Assembly (NCBI RefSeq): GCF_003991205.1
Contig: NZ_RXOZ01000006.1
Coordinates: 1 to 64,000, forward strand
DNA: 64,000 nucleotides
Source: Georgenia sp. SYP-B2076
GTDB lineage: Bacteria > Actinomycetota > Actinomycetes > Actinomycetales > Actinomycetaceae
Direction: 5' to 3'
Below are positions 1 through 8,749 of this stretch, in pieces. Both the position numbers and the translations under genes were made by a program. Within the stretch, counting starts at the first letter, position 1. Each line of letters starts with the position of its first letter. The notes under the pieces are model-generated. The model made no database searches. It had not been told where the DNA came from and saw only the letters and a program-made list of their open reading frames with translations.

Positions 1-209
1 CCCGCGTTGATCAGGTCCGGGTCCACGTCCGCGTCGGCCGGGTAGGGCCCCACGCCCAGGATCCCGTTCTCGGACTGGAGCACCACCGCCCGGCCCGCCG
101 GGACATGGTTGGGCACCAGGGTCGGCAACCCGATCCCCAGGTTCACATAGCTCCCGTCGGCCAGCTCCAGGGCCGCCCGGGCGGCCATCTCCTGCCGGGA
201 CAGTGCCAT
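1..209 (-). CDS. 3-oxoacid CoA-transferase subunit B, N-terminal part (runs off window)
   Basis: This is the first 69 residues of the beta subunit of a succinyl-CoA:3-oxoacid (or 3-oxoadipate) CoA-transferase. The rest lies left of the window. The N terminus [16 protein letters not shown], then [15 protein letters not shown] and SENGILG, matches the SCOT-B/PcaJ family. The Glu of the ENG motif is the residue that carries the CoA thioester in this family. It starts one base after the stop of the alpha subunit, so the two are translationally coupled. Whether the acceptor is acetoacetate or 3-oxoadipate cannot be told from this fragment. The neighbouring BKACE gene, which would release acetoacetate, favours acetoacetate. 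Confidence 0.85.
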   Translation of the reverse strand, partial: MALSRQEMAARAALELADGSYVNLGIGLPTLVPNHVPAGRAVVLQSENGILGVGPYPADADVDPDLINA

Positions 210-210
210 C

Positions 211-1086
211 TCACGCCCCCCTCGTCGTCGTCGCGGCGCCGCCGCCGGCCGTGTCGGCCGGGCGGACGGTGCGCTTCTCGATCCGCTTCTCCACGTCCGG
301 GCCCACGACCACGACCCGGTGGACGTACACCCCGGGCAGGTGGACCTCGTCCGGGTCCAGCGCGCCGGGCTCGACGAGCTCCTCGACCTGCGCGACGCAC
401 ACCCGGGCCGCCATCGCGGCCAGCGGGGAGAAGTTCCGCGCCGCCTTGTTGAACACCAGGTTCCCGTGCCGGTCCCCCCGGACCGCGTGGACCAGGGCGA
501 AGTCGCACGTGATCGCCTCTTCCAGGACGAACTCCCGCACCCGCCCGCCCAGGTCGAACGAGCGCACCTCCTTCGGCGCCGACGCCACCGCCACCCCACC
601 CGCGCCGTCGTACCGGCGGGGCAGCCCACCCTCGGCCACCTGCGTGCCCACCCCGGTGGGGGTGAAGAACGCCGCGATCCCCGACCCGCCCGCCCGCAGC
701 TTCTCCGCCAGCGTGCCCTGCGGGGTCAGCTCCACCTCGAGCTCCCCGGCCAGGAACTGCCGCTCGAACTCCTTGTTCTCCCCCACATACGACGCCGTCA
801 TCTTCGCCAACCGCCCCGCCCCCAGCAGCCGGCCCAGCCCCCAGTCATCCACCCCGCAGTTGTTCGACACCACCCGCAACCCACCCGTCCCCTGCGCGAG
901 CAGCGCCTCGATCAGCGCCACCGGGTTGCCCGACAGGCCAAACCCGCCCACCGCCACCGACGCCCCGTCGAACACATCCGCCACCGCCTCCGCGGCCGAA
1001 CCCACCACCTTGTCGAGCCCGGGGCCCGCACTCGACCCGTCCGTGGACCCCGTCGCCCTGTGATCTGCATCTGTCATGGCATTCAT
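211..1086 (-). CDS. 3-oxoacid CoA-transferase subunit A
   Basis: Alpha subunit (291 aa) of a class I CoA-transferase that moves CoA from succinyl-CoA to a 3-oxoacid. The glycine-rich CoA-binding stretch [12 protein letters not shown] is near residues 45-56, followed by VVSNNCG and a late [17 protein letters not shown] block typical of SCOT-A/PcaI. The ATG is preceded by AGGAG at good spacing. The usual GFGLCGIPE motif is here GFGLSGNPV, a modest departure. It follows the binding lipoprotein gene by about 80 bp and is probably the penultimate gene of the HyuAB-BKACE operon. Role by context: activation of acetoacetate or a related beta-keto acid. Confidence 0.88.
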   Translation of the reverse strand: MNAMTDADHRATGSTDGSSAGPGLDKVVGSAAEAVADVFDGASVAVGGFGLSGNPVALIEALLAQGTGGLRVVSNNCGVDDWGLGRLLGAGRLAKMTASYVGENKEFERQFLAGELEVELTPQGTLAEKLRAGGSGIAAFFTPTGVGTQVAEGGLPRRYDGAGGVAVASAPKEVRSFDLGGRVREFVLEEAITCDFALVHAVRGDRHGNLVFNKAARNFSPLAAMAARVCVAQVEELVEPGALDPDEVHLPGVYVHRVVVVGPDVEKRIEKRTVRPADTAGGGAATTTRGA

Positions 1087-1169
1087 TCGTCGCTCCTGCG
1101 TGTGGCCAGTAGGTGACGCGGGTCGTGCCGCGCAGTTCGTGAGAGGTGAGTGGGGAGCCGTCGAATCGG

Positions 1170-2156
1170 TCAGGGCAGCAGGGATCCGACGTCGGCCTTG
1201 TTCTCGGTGATGCCCTGGCGCTGGGCGAGGTCGACGAGGAACTCGACGTCCTTGCGGTCGACGGTGTCCGGGAAGCGCGGCAGGACGAGCTTCTCGGCGA
1301 CCGTCGGGTCCACCTTCATGTAGCTGCCGAGGATCGCCCGGACCTTCTCCGGGTTGTCCTGCGCGAAGGCCTGCGCCTCGCCCATCGCGGTGGAGAACCG
1401 CTCGACGAGGTCGGGATCGGACTTCATCAGGGCGGCCGAGGTGAAGTAGGCGGCGATGAGGAGCGTGGGGCTCGTCTCGACGTAGTTGGACGCCAGGACC
1501 TTGTTGCCCTGCCCCTGCGCGATGGTGGAGAACGGCTCGACGACCCAGGCCGCGTCGACCTGCCCCTCCGCGAGCGCGGCGAGCATGTCCGGGAAGGCGA
1601 TCTCCACGAACTTGATCGCGTCGGGATCCCCGCCGGCCTTGGCCACGGTCTCGCGCACCGTGCTGTCGCCCACGCTCTTCATCGTGTTGACGGCCACCGT
1701 GCGGCCGGCCAGGTCGGCCGGCCCGGCGAGGTCGCTGTCGGCGGGCACGACGATGGCGGCCGTGTCCTCGCCGGCCACGCCGGTGGAGGCCGCGCCGGGG
1801 GCGACGATCGGGAGCTCGAGACCCCGGGAGTGGGCGCTGATGAGTGCGGGCGTGTTGGAGAAGCCAATCTGGAACTGGCCGCTGACCACGCCGGGGATCG
1901 TGGCGGCGCCGCCCTGACCGGAGTCGGTCAGCTCGAGCGTGAGCCCGTGCTCGGCGAAGATGCCCTCCTCGACACCCAGCCGGATCGGGGCGGTGTCGAC
2001 GATCGGGATGACGCCGACGGTGACGGTTTGAAGCTCCCCCGAGGCGCCGGTCGTCGTCTCGGCCGGGGACGTTACGGCCGGGGCCTCGGTGCCGGAGGAG
2101 CAGGCCGCGAGCAGGAGGGCGGCGGCGCCGGCCAGGGCCGCGAGGGTCTTACGCAT
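1170..2156 (-). CDS. NMT1/SsuA-type ABC substrate-binding lipoprotein
   Basis: Exported solute-binding protein of 328 aa. The chosen start (MRKTLAALAGAAALLLAACSSG) gives a perfect lipoprotein signal with lipobox LLAAC, and is preceded by AAAGGAC. A longer reading frame starts at 2231 with a 4-bp ATGA overlap on the BKACE stop, but it would put 25 residues before the signal and is rejected. The mature part has the features of the NMT1/TauA/SsuA family: VGVIPIVDTAPIRLGVEEG at the start of the domain, then GVVSGQFQIGFSN and a mid-protein VAVNTMKSVGDSTVR. No permease or ATPase gene is in this window, so its transporter is elsewhere or it works as an orphan. It is probably specific for an aromatic or keto acid related to the operon substrate. 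Confidence 0.88.
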   Translation of the reverse strand: MRKTLAALAGAAALLLAACSSGTEAPAVTSPAETTTGASGELQTVTVGVIPIVDTAPIRLGVEEGIFAEHGLTLELTDSGQGGAATIPGVVSGQFQIGFSNTPALISAHSRGLELPIVAPGAASTGVAGEDTAAIVVPADSDLAGPADLAGRTVAVNTMKSVGDSTVRETVAKAGGDPDAIKFVEIAFPDMLAALAEGQVDAAWVVEPFSTIAQGQGNKVLASNYVETSPTLLIAAYFTSAALMKSDPDLVERFSTAMGEAQAFAQDNPEKVRAILGSYMKVDPTVAEKLVLPRFPDTVDRKDVEFLVDLAQRQGITENKADVGSLLP

Positions 2157-2227
2157 GGGGGTCCTTTCGTCCGCAACGCTGCGGAGCGGGCGCCGGGCTG
2201 GACCCGGCCGGGAGGGAGGACGAACGG

Positions 2228-3172
2228 TCATCGGGCGGAGGCCTCGGCCGCGGGGACGAGGCTCGTGAGTCCGAGGATCTGCCGGGCCTCCTCGGGCGTG
2301 GCCACCTCATGACCGAGCTCGTGGATGAGGCGCACCGCCCGCTCGACGAGCTGGACGTTGGTGGCCAGCTCGCCGCGCCGGTAGTAGAGGTTGTCCTCGA
2401 GCCCGACCCGCACGTGTCCGCCGAGCAGGACGGCGTGGGTGATGGCGGGCAGCTGGTTCGCCGCGACGGCGGAGACGCACAGCTCGGCGCCCTCGGGGAG
2501 CTCGTCGACCATCTGGTGCAGGATGCGCGGGGTGTAGGGCAGCGCGCCCTGGAAGTTCCGGTCGAGGCCGAGGACGACGTTGACCCAGTACGGCTGGGCG
2601 TCGAAGCCCGCGTTGATGAGGCGGGTGGGTTCCTGCCGGATGTGGGCGGTGCTCATGACCTCCCACTCCGGCTTGATGCCGAGCTCCGTCATCCTGGCCG
2701 CGAGCTCGTCGCACTGGGCCGGGGTGGTGAGGTTGACGATCTCGCGCCCGCCGGCGGTGATGACGAAGGACTCGGCGTCGAAGGTCGCCATCTCCACGTG
2801 CGGGGCCTCGAGCCCGCGCAGCCGCTCGGTGAAGTCGATGCGGAGCTCGCCGCGCTCGTTCTCCTTGATCATGTCGCCGGAGATGCCGCCGCCGGTGGAG
2901 ATGTTGATGACGACGTCGGTGCGCGCGCGCACGGCCTCGTTGATCGCGCCGTAGACGTCGGCGCTGCAGGTGGCCAGGTCGTCCTCGGGGCGGCGCGCGT
3001 GGATGGCCGCCACCGAGGCGCCGGCCGCCACGCACGCGGCGATGTCGTCGGCGATCTCTTCGGGCTGCGTGGGCAGGTGCGGGTTCTGGGCCTTCGCGGC
3101 CATGCCCCCGGTCGGGGCGATGGTGACGATGACCTTGCGGGGCTTGACGTCCGCGGTCGTGGTGCGTGCCAT
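2228..3172 (-). CDS. Beta-keto acid cleavage enzyme (BKACE, DUF849 family)
   Basis: BKACE enzymes condense a beta-keto acid with acetyl-CoA and split the product into acetoacetate and a new acyl-CoA, using a metal-bound TIM barrel. The 314-aa length is typical. Seen: VIVTIAPTGG at the N terminus, the AIHARRPEDD segment (usually HxHxR; the first position is Ile-His-Ala here), VVINISTGGG after strand 3, and LCVSAVAANQLP and LGGHVRVGLEDNLYY near the C terminus, where Gly-Leu-Glu-Asp-Asn is a family signature. The usual HxH metal pair before the Arg reads H-A-R here, a point worth checking in structure. The gene lies 21 bp after hyuB and is followed by the binding lipoprotein. It probably acts on the product of the HyuAB carboxylase. 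Confidence 0.87.
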   Translation of the reverse strand: MARTTTADVKPRKVIVTIAPTGGMAAKAQNPHLPTQPEEIADDIAACVAAGASVAAIHARRPEDDLATCSADVYGAINEAVRARTDVVINISTGGGISGDMIKENERGELRIDFTERLRGLEAPHVEMATFDAESFVITAGGREIVNLTTPAQCDELAARMTELGIKPEWEVMSTAHIRQEPTRLINAGFDAQPYWVNVVLGLDRNFQGALPYTPRILHQMVDELPEGAELCVSAVAANQLPAITHAVLLGGHVRVGLEDNLYYRRGELATNVQLVERAVRLIHELGHEVATPEEARQILGLTSLVPAAEASAR

Positions 3173-3193
3173 GGGTGTGCCTCTCTTCGTTGG

Positions 3194-5452
3194 TCAGGCG
3201 TGCAGCGCGAGCTCGGCAGCCCGGCCGTCGAGGGACAGGTCCAGGTCGTCCAGCGGCTCCGTCCCCGCCAGGTGGACGTCCACCGCGAGGAGGTGACCGG
3301 TCACCGGACACAGCCAGCCCGTCACCGTGAGGTCCTCGTGGAGGGTCGCGCCCGCCCGCTCGGGCAGGTCGAGGGCGAGGCGCCGGGCGCCGCGCCGCCA
3401 CCGGGTCGACCCGGTCGCCAGGACCGCGCCGTCGACGGTCTCCACCCGCCAGGTGCCGTCGGTCCCCCGGATGGCGCGGAGCCGGTCGGAGAACGGCAGC
3501 CACCGCTCCCCCGCCCGCAGGCCCGCCGGCGGCAGGGCCGGGTCGAGGTCACGTCCCGTCTCCGGCACCTGGTCGGCGCCGATCCCCAGCCGGTCCGCCC
3601 GCGCCTGTCGCCGCAGCCGCGCGGTGGCCGCCCGGTCCCAGCCGGTCGCGCGCCCGCCCTCGGCGAGCGTGAGCACGACGCCGTAGCTGTCCCGTGCGGC
3701 CGCCGCGCTGACGACGCCCCGGCGCGCGTCCGCCAGCACGGCGTCGGGGTCGCGGTCGAGCGGGTCGCCGATGCCGCCGCCGCCCTGCCAGGTCACGGCG
3801 AAGACGTCCTGACCGGTGATCGGGAAGGCCCCCGGCTTCGGGCCGAGGTTCGCGAAGCGGGGATCGGCCTCGGTGCGCCCGCGGAGCAGGTCGGCCACGT
3901 GGGCGGACTCGGAGGAGTCCCGCATGATCCCCGTCGCGAGGGACTGCCTGATGAGCCCGCCGGGCAGCCCGCCGGAGAGCCCGGCGGAGTTGGGCACCTC
4001 GGCGCCGTGGGTCATGACGAGCGCCTCGGCCTGCGGCACGGAGATGGTCAGCGCCACCTCGGCCCCCAGGCCGCCGCGCTGCCGGCCGGCGCCGCCGGTG
4101 TCCTGCGCGAGCCGGCGGTAGAGATAAACCAGCGGCGTGCCGAGCTCGTTGACCTCGACGTCCGCGATGGAGGGGCAGGGCGCGTTGATGGGGCCCGCGG
4201 CGTCCTGGCCGTCGTGGCTCGCGAACGCACCGAAGCCGCCCGCGAGGGGGTCCATGAGGTGCAGCCCGAAGACCTCGCCGAACTGGTTGCGGCCGCTGAG
4301 GTTGAAGGTCGCCATCGTGCCGCTGCTGACCGCCTGGGCGCGGTGGGCGTAGGCCGGGGTCGCGGCGAGGAGCCGGTTGAGCGCGCCGGAGACGACGTTG
4401 CTGACCACCCAGACCGTCTCCACGGTGGCGCTGCCCACCGGGGCGGGCGGCACCGCCGTGCAGATCAGCCCGTCGGGGGCGACGATCTCCACCGGCCGCA
4501 GCAGCCCGTCGTTCCACGGGATCTCGAAGCCGAGCGTGGGGATGAGCGCCCCGGCGACCCCGCCGGTGAGGCCCGCCCGGGAGCAGTTGACGAAGCCGGG
4601 GGCCTGCCCGGAGGAGCCGGAGAAGTCCATGGTGAGCCGGTCACCATGCTTCGTCAGCACGAGGTCGACGGCGTAGAGCTTGTCCGTGTGGCCGTCGTGC
4701 TCGAGGAAGTCGCGGGTGCGCACCACGCCGTCGGGGATCTCGAGCAGGCGACGGCGCAACCTGGTCTCGGCGTCGTCGACCATGGCCGCCATGGCCGTCT
4801 GCACGACGTCGGTGCCGTACCGGCGGCACAGCTCGACGAGCCGCTCGGCCGCGACGTTGAGGGTGGCGATGAACGCGCGGATGTCCAGGCCGAGCTGGGC
4901 GGGCAGCCGTGAGGCGGACAGGATCATCTCAAGGACGTCCTCGCGCAGCTCCCCGCCGGAGACCAGGGTGACGGCGGGGATGCGCAGGCCCTCCTGCCAG
5001 ATCTCCGTGGCCTTGGGCGACCAGGAGGCGAAGTCCATGCCGCCGATGTCCGTCTCGTGGGCCATGACGCCGGCCCAGGCGACGAGCTTGCCGTCGACGA
5101 ACAACGGGGCGCACATCTGCAGGTCGTTCTGGTGCAGCGCCCCGACGAACGGGTCGTTGCCGACGATGCGGTCGCCGTCGCGCAGGGCGCGGCCGCTGCC
5201 GAGCAGGTGCCGGATCAGCGCCCCGACCGGCGGGGCCTCGAAGGTGACCTGGTGGCCCATGGTCGCGAAGGACCCGTCGGGCAGGTACAGGCCGGTGAAG
5301 AAGTCGCTGGCCTCGGTCACCGTGGGGCTGCCGCTGACGGACTGCAGCGCCAGGCGCATCTGGTCGGTGATGGCCACCAGCCGGCTGCGGACCACCTGGG
5401 CGATGACCGGGTCGGTCGTCGTGGCCTGGGCCGAGAGGTCGAGGGTGCTCAT
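3194..5452 (-). CDS. hyuB: Hydantoinase B/acetone-carboxylase-alpha-type subunit with C-terminal extension
   Basis: Member of the HyuB family (N-methylhydantoinase B, 5-oxoprolinase B, acetone and acetophenone carboxylase). Length 752 aa, against about 520-600 for a plain HyuB. The core up to about residue 600 has IVGNDPFVGALHQNDLQM, AHETDIGGMD, MDFSGSSGQAPGFVN and GGGGIGDPLDRDP, all diagnostic. The last 130 residues form an extra domain ending WLCPVTGHLLAVDVHL, which looks like the small gamma-type subunit of acetone/acetophenone carboxylases fused on. The start overlaps the hyuA stop by 4 bp, so the two are coupled and almost certainly form one enzyme. Substrate could be a hydantoin, a lactam or a ketone. 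BKACE and CoA-transferase downstream favour ketone carboxylation. Confidence 0.85.
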   Translation of the reverse strand: MSTLDLSAQATTTDPVIAQVVRSRLVAITDQMRLALQSVSGSPTVTEASDFFTGLYLPDGSFATMGHQVTFEAPPVGALIRHLLGSGRALRDGDRIVGNDPFVGALHQNDLQMCAPLFVDGKLVAWAGVMAHETDIGGMDFASWSPKATEIWQEGLRIPAVTLVSGGELREDVLEMILSASRLPAQLGLDIRAFIATLNVAAERLVELCRRYGTDVVQTAMAAMVDDAETRLRRRLLEIPDGVVRTRDFLEHDGHTDKLYAVDLVLTKHGDRLTMDFSGSSGQAPGFVNCSRAGLTGGVAGALIPTLGFEIPWNDGLLRPVEIVAPDGLICTAVPPAPVGSATVETVWVVSNVVSGALNRLLAATPAYAHRAQAVSSGTMATFNLSGRNQFGEVFGLHLMDPLAGGFGAFASHDGQDAAGPINAPCPSIADVEVNELGTPLVYLYRRLAQDTGGAGRQRGGLGAEVALTISVPQAEALVMTHGAEVPNSAGLSGGLPGGLIRQSLATGIMRDSSESAHVADLLRGRTEADPRFANLGPKPGAFPITGQDVFAVTWQGGGGIGDPLDRDPDAVLADARRGVVSAAAARDSYGVVLTLAEGGRATGWDRAATARLRRQARADRLGIGADQVPETGRDLDPALPPAGLRAGERWLPFSDRLRAIRGTDGTWRVETVDGAVLATGSTRWRRGARRLALDLPERAGATLHEDLTVTGWLCPVTGHLLAVDVHLAGTEPLDDLDLSLDGRAAELALHA

Positions 5453-7578
5453 GCCTGTCCTACCTTCACGTGGATGGTGCCGGCGTCGTCAGTGGTGGCG
5501 GTGCCGCCGGGCGGGACGACGACGACGCACCCGGGGAGCTGGATGAGGGCGGGGCCGGCGATCTCCTGGCCCGCGGCGGGCCAGTCGCAGCCGTAGACCA
5601 CTGTCTCCTCCGGCGCGTGGGGATCGTCGAACACGACCGGGCGGACGTCGCGGACCTCGAGCGGCTGGCCCGAGGAGGACGACGTCGACGTCGTCGAGCG
5701 CACGGCCGCCACGGCCCGCACCGACAGCACCTCGAAGCCGGCCTCGCGGAACCCGGCGCCCTCGCCGAAGAGCTTCTCGTACTCGCCCTCGAAGCGGCCC
5801 AGGAGCGAGGCCAGCGCAGCGACGTCGGGCGCGGCCTCGACCGCGATGTCGAGGTGGTGCGTCTGGCCTCGGTAGCGGACGGCCGCGGTCTGGGTGACGT
5901 CGGCGTGCGCCGCGTCGGGGAGGGCGCCCAGGGCACGCTGCTGGGCGTCCTCGAGGGCCGCCGCGAGCACGGCGACGTGCGCCGCCTCCGGCTCGGTGCC
6001 CGGCGAGAGCCGGAGGTAGCCCGTCCGTGAGGCGGTGGTCCGCAGGTCCGACGTCCCGGCGCCGAAGGCGGACTGCGCCGTGGCGGTGGCGGGCACGACG
6101 AAGCCGTCAAGGCCGAGCTCCCGGCACAGCTTCCACGCGTGCGACGGGCCGCTGCCGCCGCCCGCGACGAGGGTGAACTCGCGCGGGTCGTGGCCCCGCT
6201 CGATCGTCACGGCACGCAGCAGGTCGGCCATGGCGGCGTCGAAGACCTCCCGCACGGCGCGCGCGGCCTCGATGGCGGTCAGGCCCAGGGGATCGCCGAT
6301 CTTCTTGGCGAGCGTGGCGCGGGCCGCCTCGACGTCGAGGCGGATGCCGCCGCTGCCGAAGCGGTCGGGGTCGAGCACGCCGAGGACGAGGTCGGCGTCG
6401 GTCGTGGTGGGCTCGGTGCCGCCCTTGCCGTAGCAGACCGGGCCGGGGTCGGCCCCGGCGCTGCGCGGCCCGACGGTGAGGAGGCCGTTGGCCACGGCCG
6501 CGATCGAGCCGCCACCGGCGCCGATGCTGGCGATGTCGACGCTGGGCACGCGCATGTCCGCGCCGCCGAAGGTCACCTCCTCTCGCAGCAGCGGCGCGCC
6601 GTCGACCACGACGCCGACGTCGAAGCTGGTCCCGCCCACGTCGAGCGTGAGGATCTTGGGTCGGCGGAGGCGCACGCCCAGGGCCTGCCCGGCGACCACG
6701 CAGGACGCGGGCCCGCTGAGCAGGCCGCGCACGGGCGACGCGGTCAGGGACGAGGCAGGGACGACGCCCCCGGCGCTGGTGGTCATCATGATCGGCGCGG
6801 TCATGCCCAGGGCGTGCAGCGCGGCCTCGAGGGTGCCGAGGTAGCCGCCGGCGATCGGGCCCAGGGCCGCGTTGGCGACCGTGGTCGAGGCGCGGGCGTA
6901 CTCGCCCACGGTGGGCGCGATGTCGTGCGAGACGCTGACGAACGCGTCCGGGAGGATCTGCGCCGCCAGCTCGGCGAGGGCGGCCTCGTGGTCGGGGTTC
7001 TCCGTCGCCCAGAGCAGGCAGATGGCCACGGCCTCGACGTCCGCCTCACGCAGCGCCTCGAGGGCCTGGCGGGCCGAGCCTAGGTCCAACGGGGTGACGA
7101 TCTCCCCGGCCGGGTTGACGCGCTCCGTGACCTCGACGACGAGCTCGCGGGGCACCAGAGGCGCGGTCCGGCCGCGCAGGAAGTAGTTGCCGAGGTCGAG
7201 GCCCTGCAGGCCGGCGGTGCCGCGGCGCAGCCGCCCGATCTCGAGCACGTCACCGAACCCCAGCGTGGTGACGAGGCCGACGCGGGCGGTGCGCCCCGTC
7301 AGGAGGGCGTTGAGCCCCACGGTGGTGCCGTGGCCGAAGCGGGTGACCTGCCGGCAGAGCTCCTCGGTGCCCAGGCCGGCGGTGCGGGCGGCCAGGTGCA
7401 CCGCGTCGACGACGCCGGTGACGACGTCGGCCGTGGTGGGCGACTTGCAGACGTAGGACTGCCCGTCCGGACCGCGGAGCCACAGGTCGGTGAAGGTGCC
7501 TCCGACGTCGGTGCCCACGGCCCAGCCGGACGCCCGCGTCCCGTTGTCGGTCGCGGGTGCGTCAAGGATGGCGGTCAT
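5449..7578 (-). CDS. hyuA: Hydantoinase A/ketone-carboxylase-type ATPase subunit
   Basis: ATP-dependent subunit (709 aa) of the HyuA/acetone-carboxylase-beta family. The sugar-kinase-like nucleotide-binding fold is clear: GTDVGGTFTDLWL near residues 23-35, FGHGTTVGLNALLTGR, the second phosphate loop ILTLDVGGTSFDVGVV, and SIGAGGGSIA. The family hydrolyses ATP to phosphorylate a lactam, hydantoin, enol or bicarbonate. It is the first gene of a minus-strand operon (hyuA-hyuB-BKACE-lipoprotein-CoA-transferase A and B). An AT-rich promoter and a LysR operator lie within 170 bp upstream, so aromatic-responsive control is likely. Exact substrate is unknown. Confidence 0.87.
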   Translation of the reverse strand: MTAILDAPATDNGTRASGWAVGTDVGGTFTDLWLRGPDGQSYVCKSPTTADVVTGVVDAVHLAARTAGLGTEELCRQVTRFGHGTTVGLNALLTGRTARVGLVTTLGFGDVLEIGRLRRGTAGLQGLDLGNYFLRGRTAPLVPRELVVEVTERVNPAGEIVTPLDLGSARQALEALREADVEAVAICLLWATENPDHEAALAELAAQILPDAFVSVSHDIAPTVGEYARASTTVANAALGPIAGGYLGTLEAALHALGMTAPIMMTTSAGGVVPASSLTASPVRGLLSGPASCVVAGQALGVRLRRPKILTLDVGGTSFDVGVVVDGAPLLREEVTFGGADMRVPSVDIASIGAGGGSIAAVANGLLTVGPRSAGADPGPVCYGKGGTEPTTTDADLVLGVLDPDRFGSGGIRLDVEAARATLAKKIGDPLGLTAIEAARAVREVFDAAMADLLRAVTIERGHDPREFTLVAGGGSGPSHAWKLCRELGLDGFVVPATATAQSAFGAGTSDLRTTASRTGYLRLSPGTEPEAAHVAVLAAALEDAQQRALGALPDAAHADVTQTAAVRYRGQTHHLDIAVEAAPDVAALASLLGRFEGEYEKLFGEGAGFREAGFEVLSVRAVAAVRSTTSTSSSSGQPLEVRDVRPVVFDDPHAPEETVVYGCDWPAAGQEIAGPALIQLPGCVVVVPPGGTATTDDAGTIHVKVGQA

Positions 7579-7687
7579 GAAACTCCTCGGGTGCGGCGAG
7601 CATGGGGACGACGTCGCAGGTGGTGGGACGTCGTCGTCGCGGGGGAAATGCGTCCGTGCGTTTCCCGATGAGCCGACTCTAGGAGCG

Positions 7688-7726
7688 AGGAATCAATTTA
7701 TTCAAACAATACTTGGCAATGTTAGA
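7688..7726 (-). promoter_or_regulatory. AT-rich promoter region of the hyuA operon
   Basis: This is a short stretch of unusually low GC in a very GC-rich window, lying 110-150 bp before hyuA. Read on the minus strand it contains a TTGCCA-like -35 and a TAAATT/TTGATT-like -10 about 17 bp apart. It sits directly downstream of the operator at 7727, the layout expected for a LysR-activated promoter. The exact start point is inferred, not seen. Confidence 0.5.
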
Positions 7727-7743
7727 TATCAATGATGTCGATA
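7727..7743. promoter_or_regulatory. LysR-type operator copy 1 (hyuA operon)
   Basis: TATCAA-N5-TCGATA, an inverted repeat with one mismatch and the T-N11-A core of LysR-type operators. It lies just upstream of the hyuA promoter and overlaps the stop codon of the LysR gene at 7729. Four further copies of the same motif lie at 9852, 12273, 13239 and 14533. Confidence 0.65.
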
Positions 7744-8655
7744 CGCGGGGGCCAGCTCGCGGGCAACGGCGGCGGCCCGCCGCCGCAGCCAGCGATGCCC
7801 GGGATCGTCGTCGACGTGCGCGCCCCAGATCATCACCATGGTGATGGGCCCGAGCTCCACGGGCGGCTCGAGGAGCCGGATCCCCGCCTGGTCGCGGATC
7901 ATCAGCCCGAGGCGTTCCTGGATGTGCATGACCATCCGGGTGCCGCGCAGGAGGAACGGGGCCACGAGCGGGGCCTGGATGGTCAGGTGGGTGTCGCGCA
8001 GGATGCCCCGCGCCTCGAGCCGCAGCTCGGCGGAGGAGGGCAGCGCGCCGATGTTGACCGCGAGGTAGGGCAGGGCGCTGAACTGCGCAGACGGGAGCTC
8101 CTCCCCGACCTCCGGGTGATCGGCGTCGACGGCGCAGACGTAGCGGTCCGCGAAGAGCACCTCGTGCGGGTAGGTGGCGTGCTCCGGGAAGACCTCCTTG
8201 GGCATGATCAGCAGGTCTGTCTGGTGCCGGCGGAACTGCTCGGCGTAGTCGTCCCGGGTGGCGTTGACCTCGAAGGAGACGTGCGGCGCCTCCTGCGCGA
8301 GCCGCACGAGCAGGGGCCGCAGGAAGAGCGTGGAGACGTAGTCGTTCGCGGTGAGGGTGAACGTGCGTCGCGCGGTGGCGGGGTCGAACTCGTCCCGGGC
8401 GGCAAGCAGCGCCTCCGTCCGCGCCATGATGTCGCGCAGCGGGACCACGAGGGACTCCGCGAGGGGCGTCGGCGCCAGCGTGCGGCCGCGGCGCACCAGG
8501 ATCTCGTCGCCGAAGACCTTCCGGAGCCTGCCCAGCGTGGCGCTCATGGCGGACTGGCCCACGCACAGGCGGTCCGCCGCCCGGGTGACGCTGCGTTCGT
8601 CGAGCAGCGCGTCGAGGGCCACGAGGAGGTTCAGGTCGATGCGGTGCAGGTCCAT
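7729..8655 (-). CDS. LysR-family transcriptional regulator (NodD-like), copy 1
   Basis: LysR regulator of 308 aa. The winged helix-turn-helix is at residues 1-65 (NLLVALDALLDERSVTRAAD, then GQSAMSATLGRLR), followed by a linker helix and a periplasmic-binding-like effector domain. The start is set at MDLHRIDLN, preceded by AAGGGAAGACGG; the frame extends 21 codons further upstream without family similarity. It is a close relative of the regulator at 12,284, sharing the ALDALL-ERSVTRAA core. It lies between the extradiol dioxygenase and the hyuA operon and is read towards hyuA. Likely role: effector-dependent activation of the catabolic promoters carrying CATCGA-N5-TCRATG. Confidence 0.88.
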   Translation of the reverse strand: MDLHRIDLNLLVALDALLDERSVTRAADRLCVGQSAMSATLGRLRKVFGDEILVRRGRTLAPTPLAESLVVPLRDIMARTEALLAARDEFDPATARRTFTLTANDYVSTLFLRPLLVRLAQEAPHVSFEVNATRDDYAEQFRRHQTDLLIMPKEVFPEHATYPHEVLFADRYVCAVDADHPEVGEELPSAQFSALPYLAVNIGALPSSAELRLEARGILRDTHLTIQAPLVAPFLLRGTRMVMHIQERLGLMIRDQAGIRLLEPPVELGPITMVMIWGAHVDDDPGHRWLRRRAAAVARELAPAYRHH

Positions 8656-8749
8656 CCGTCTTCCCTTGTCGGCGGGCGCTGTCCGCAGGATAGGGCGCTC
8701 ACGAGCCGGCCCCCGCACGCCGGTGGCGGGCGGGGGCCGGGCCGGTCCC

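Noticed and set aside
2157-2231. Longer start for the first binding lipoprotein, overlapping the BKACE stop by ATGA
   Set aside because: It would place 25 residues before a perfect lipoprotein signal peptide; AAAGGAC precedes the inner ATG.
2309-4912. A very long open frame on the plus strand opposite BKACE and hyuB
   Set aside because: It is antisense to two genes with clear families. Long antisense frames are common where third positions are almost all G or C. No ribosome site or family match is seen.
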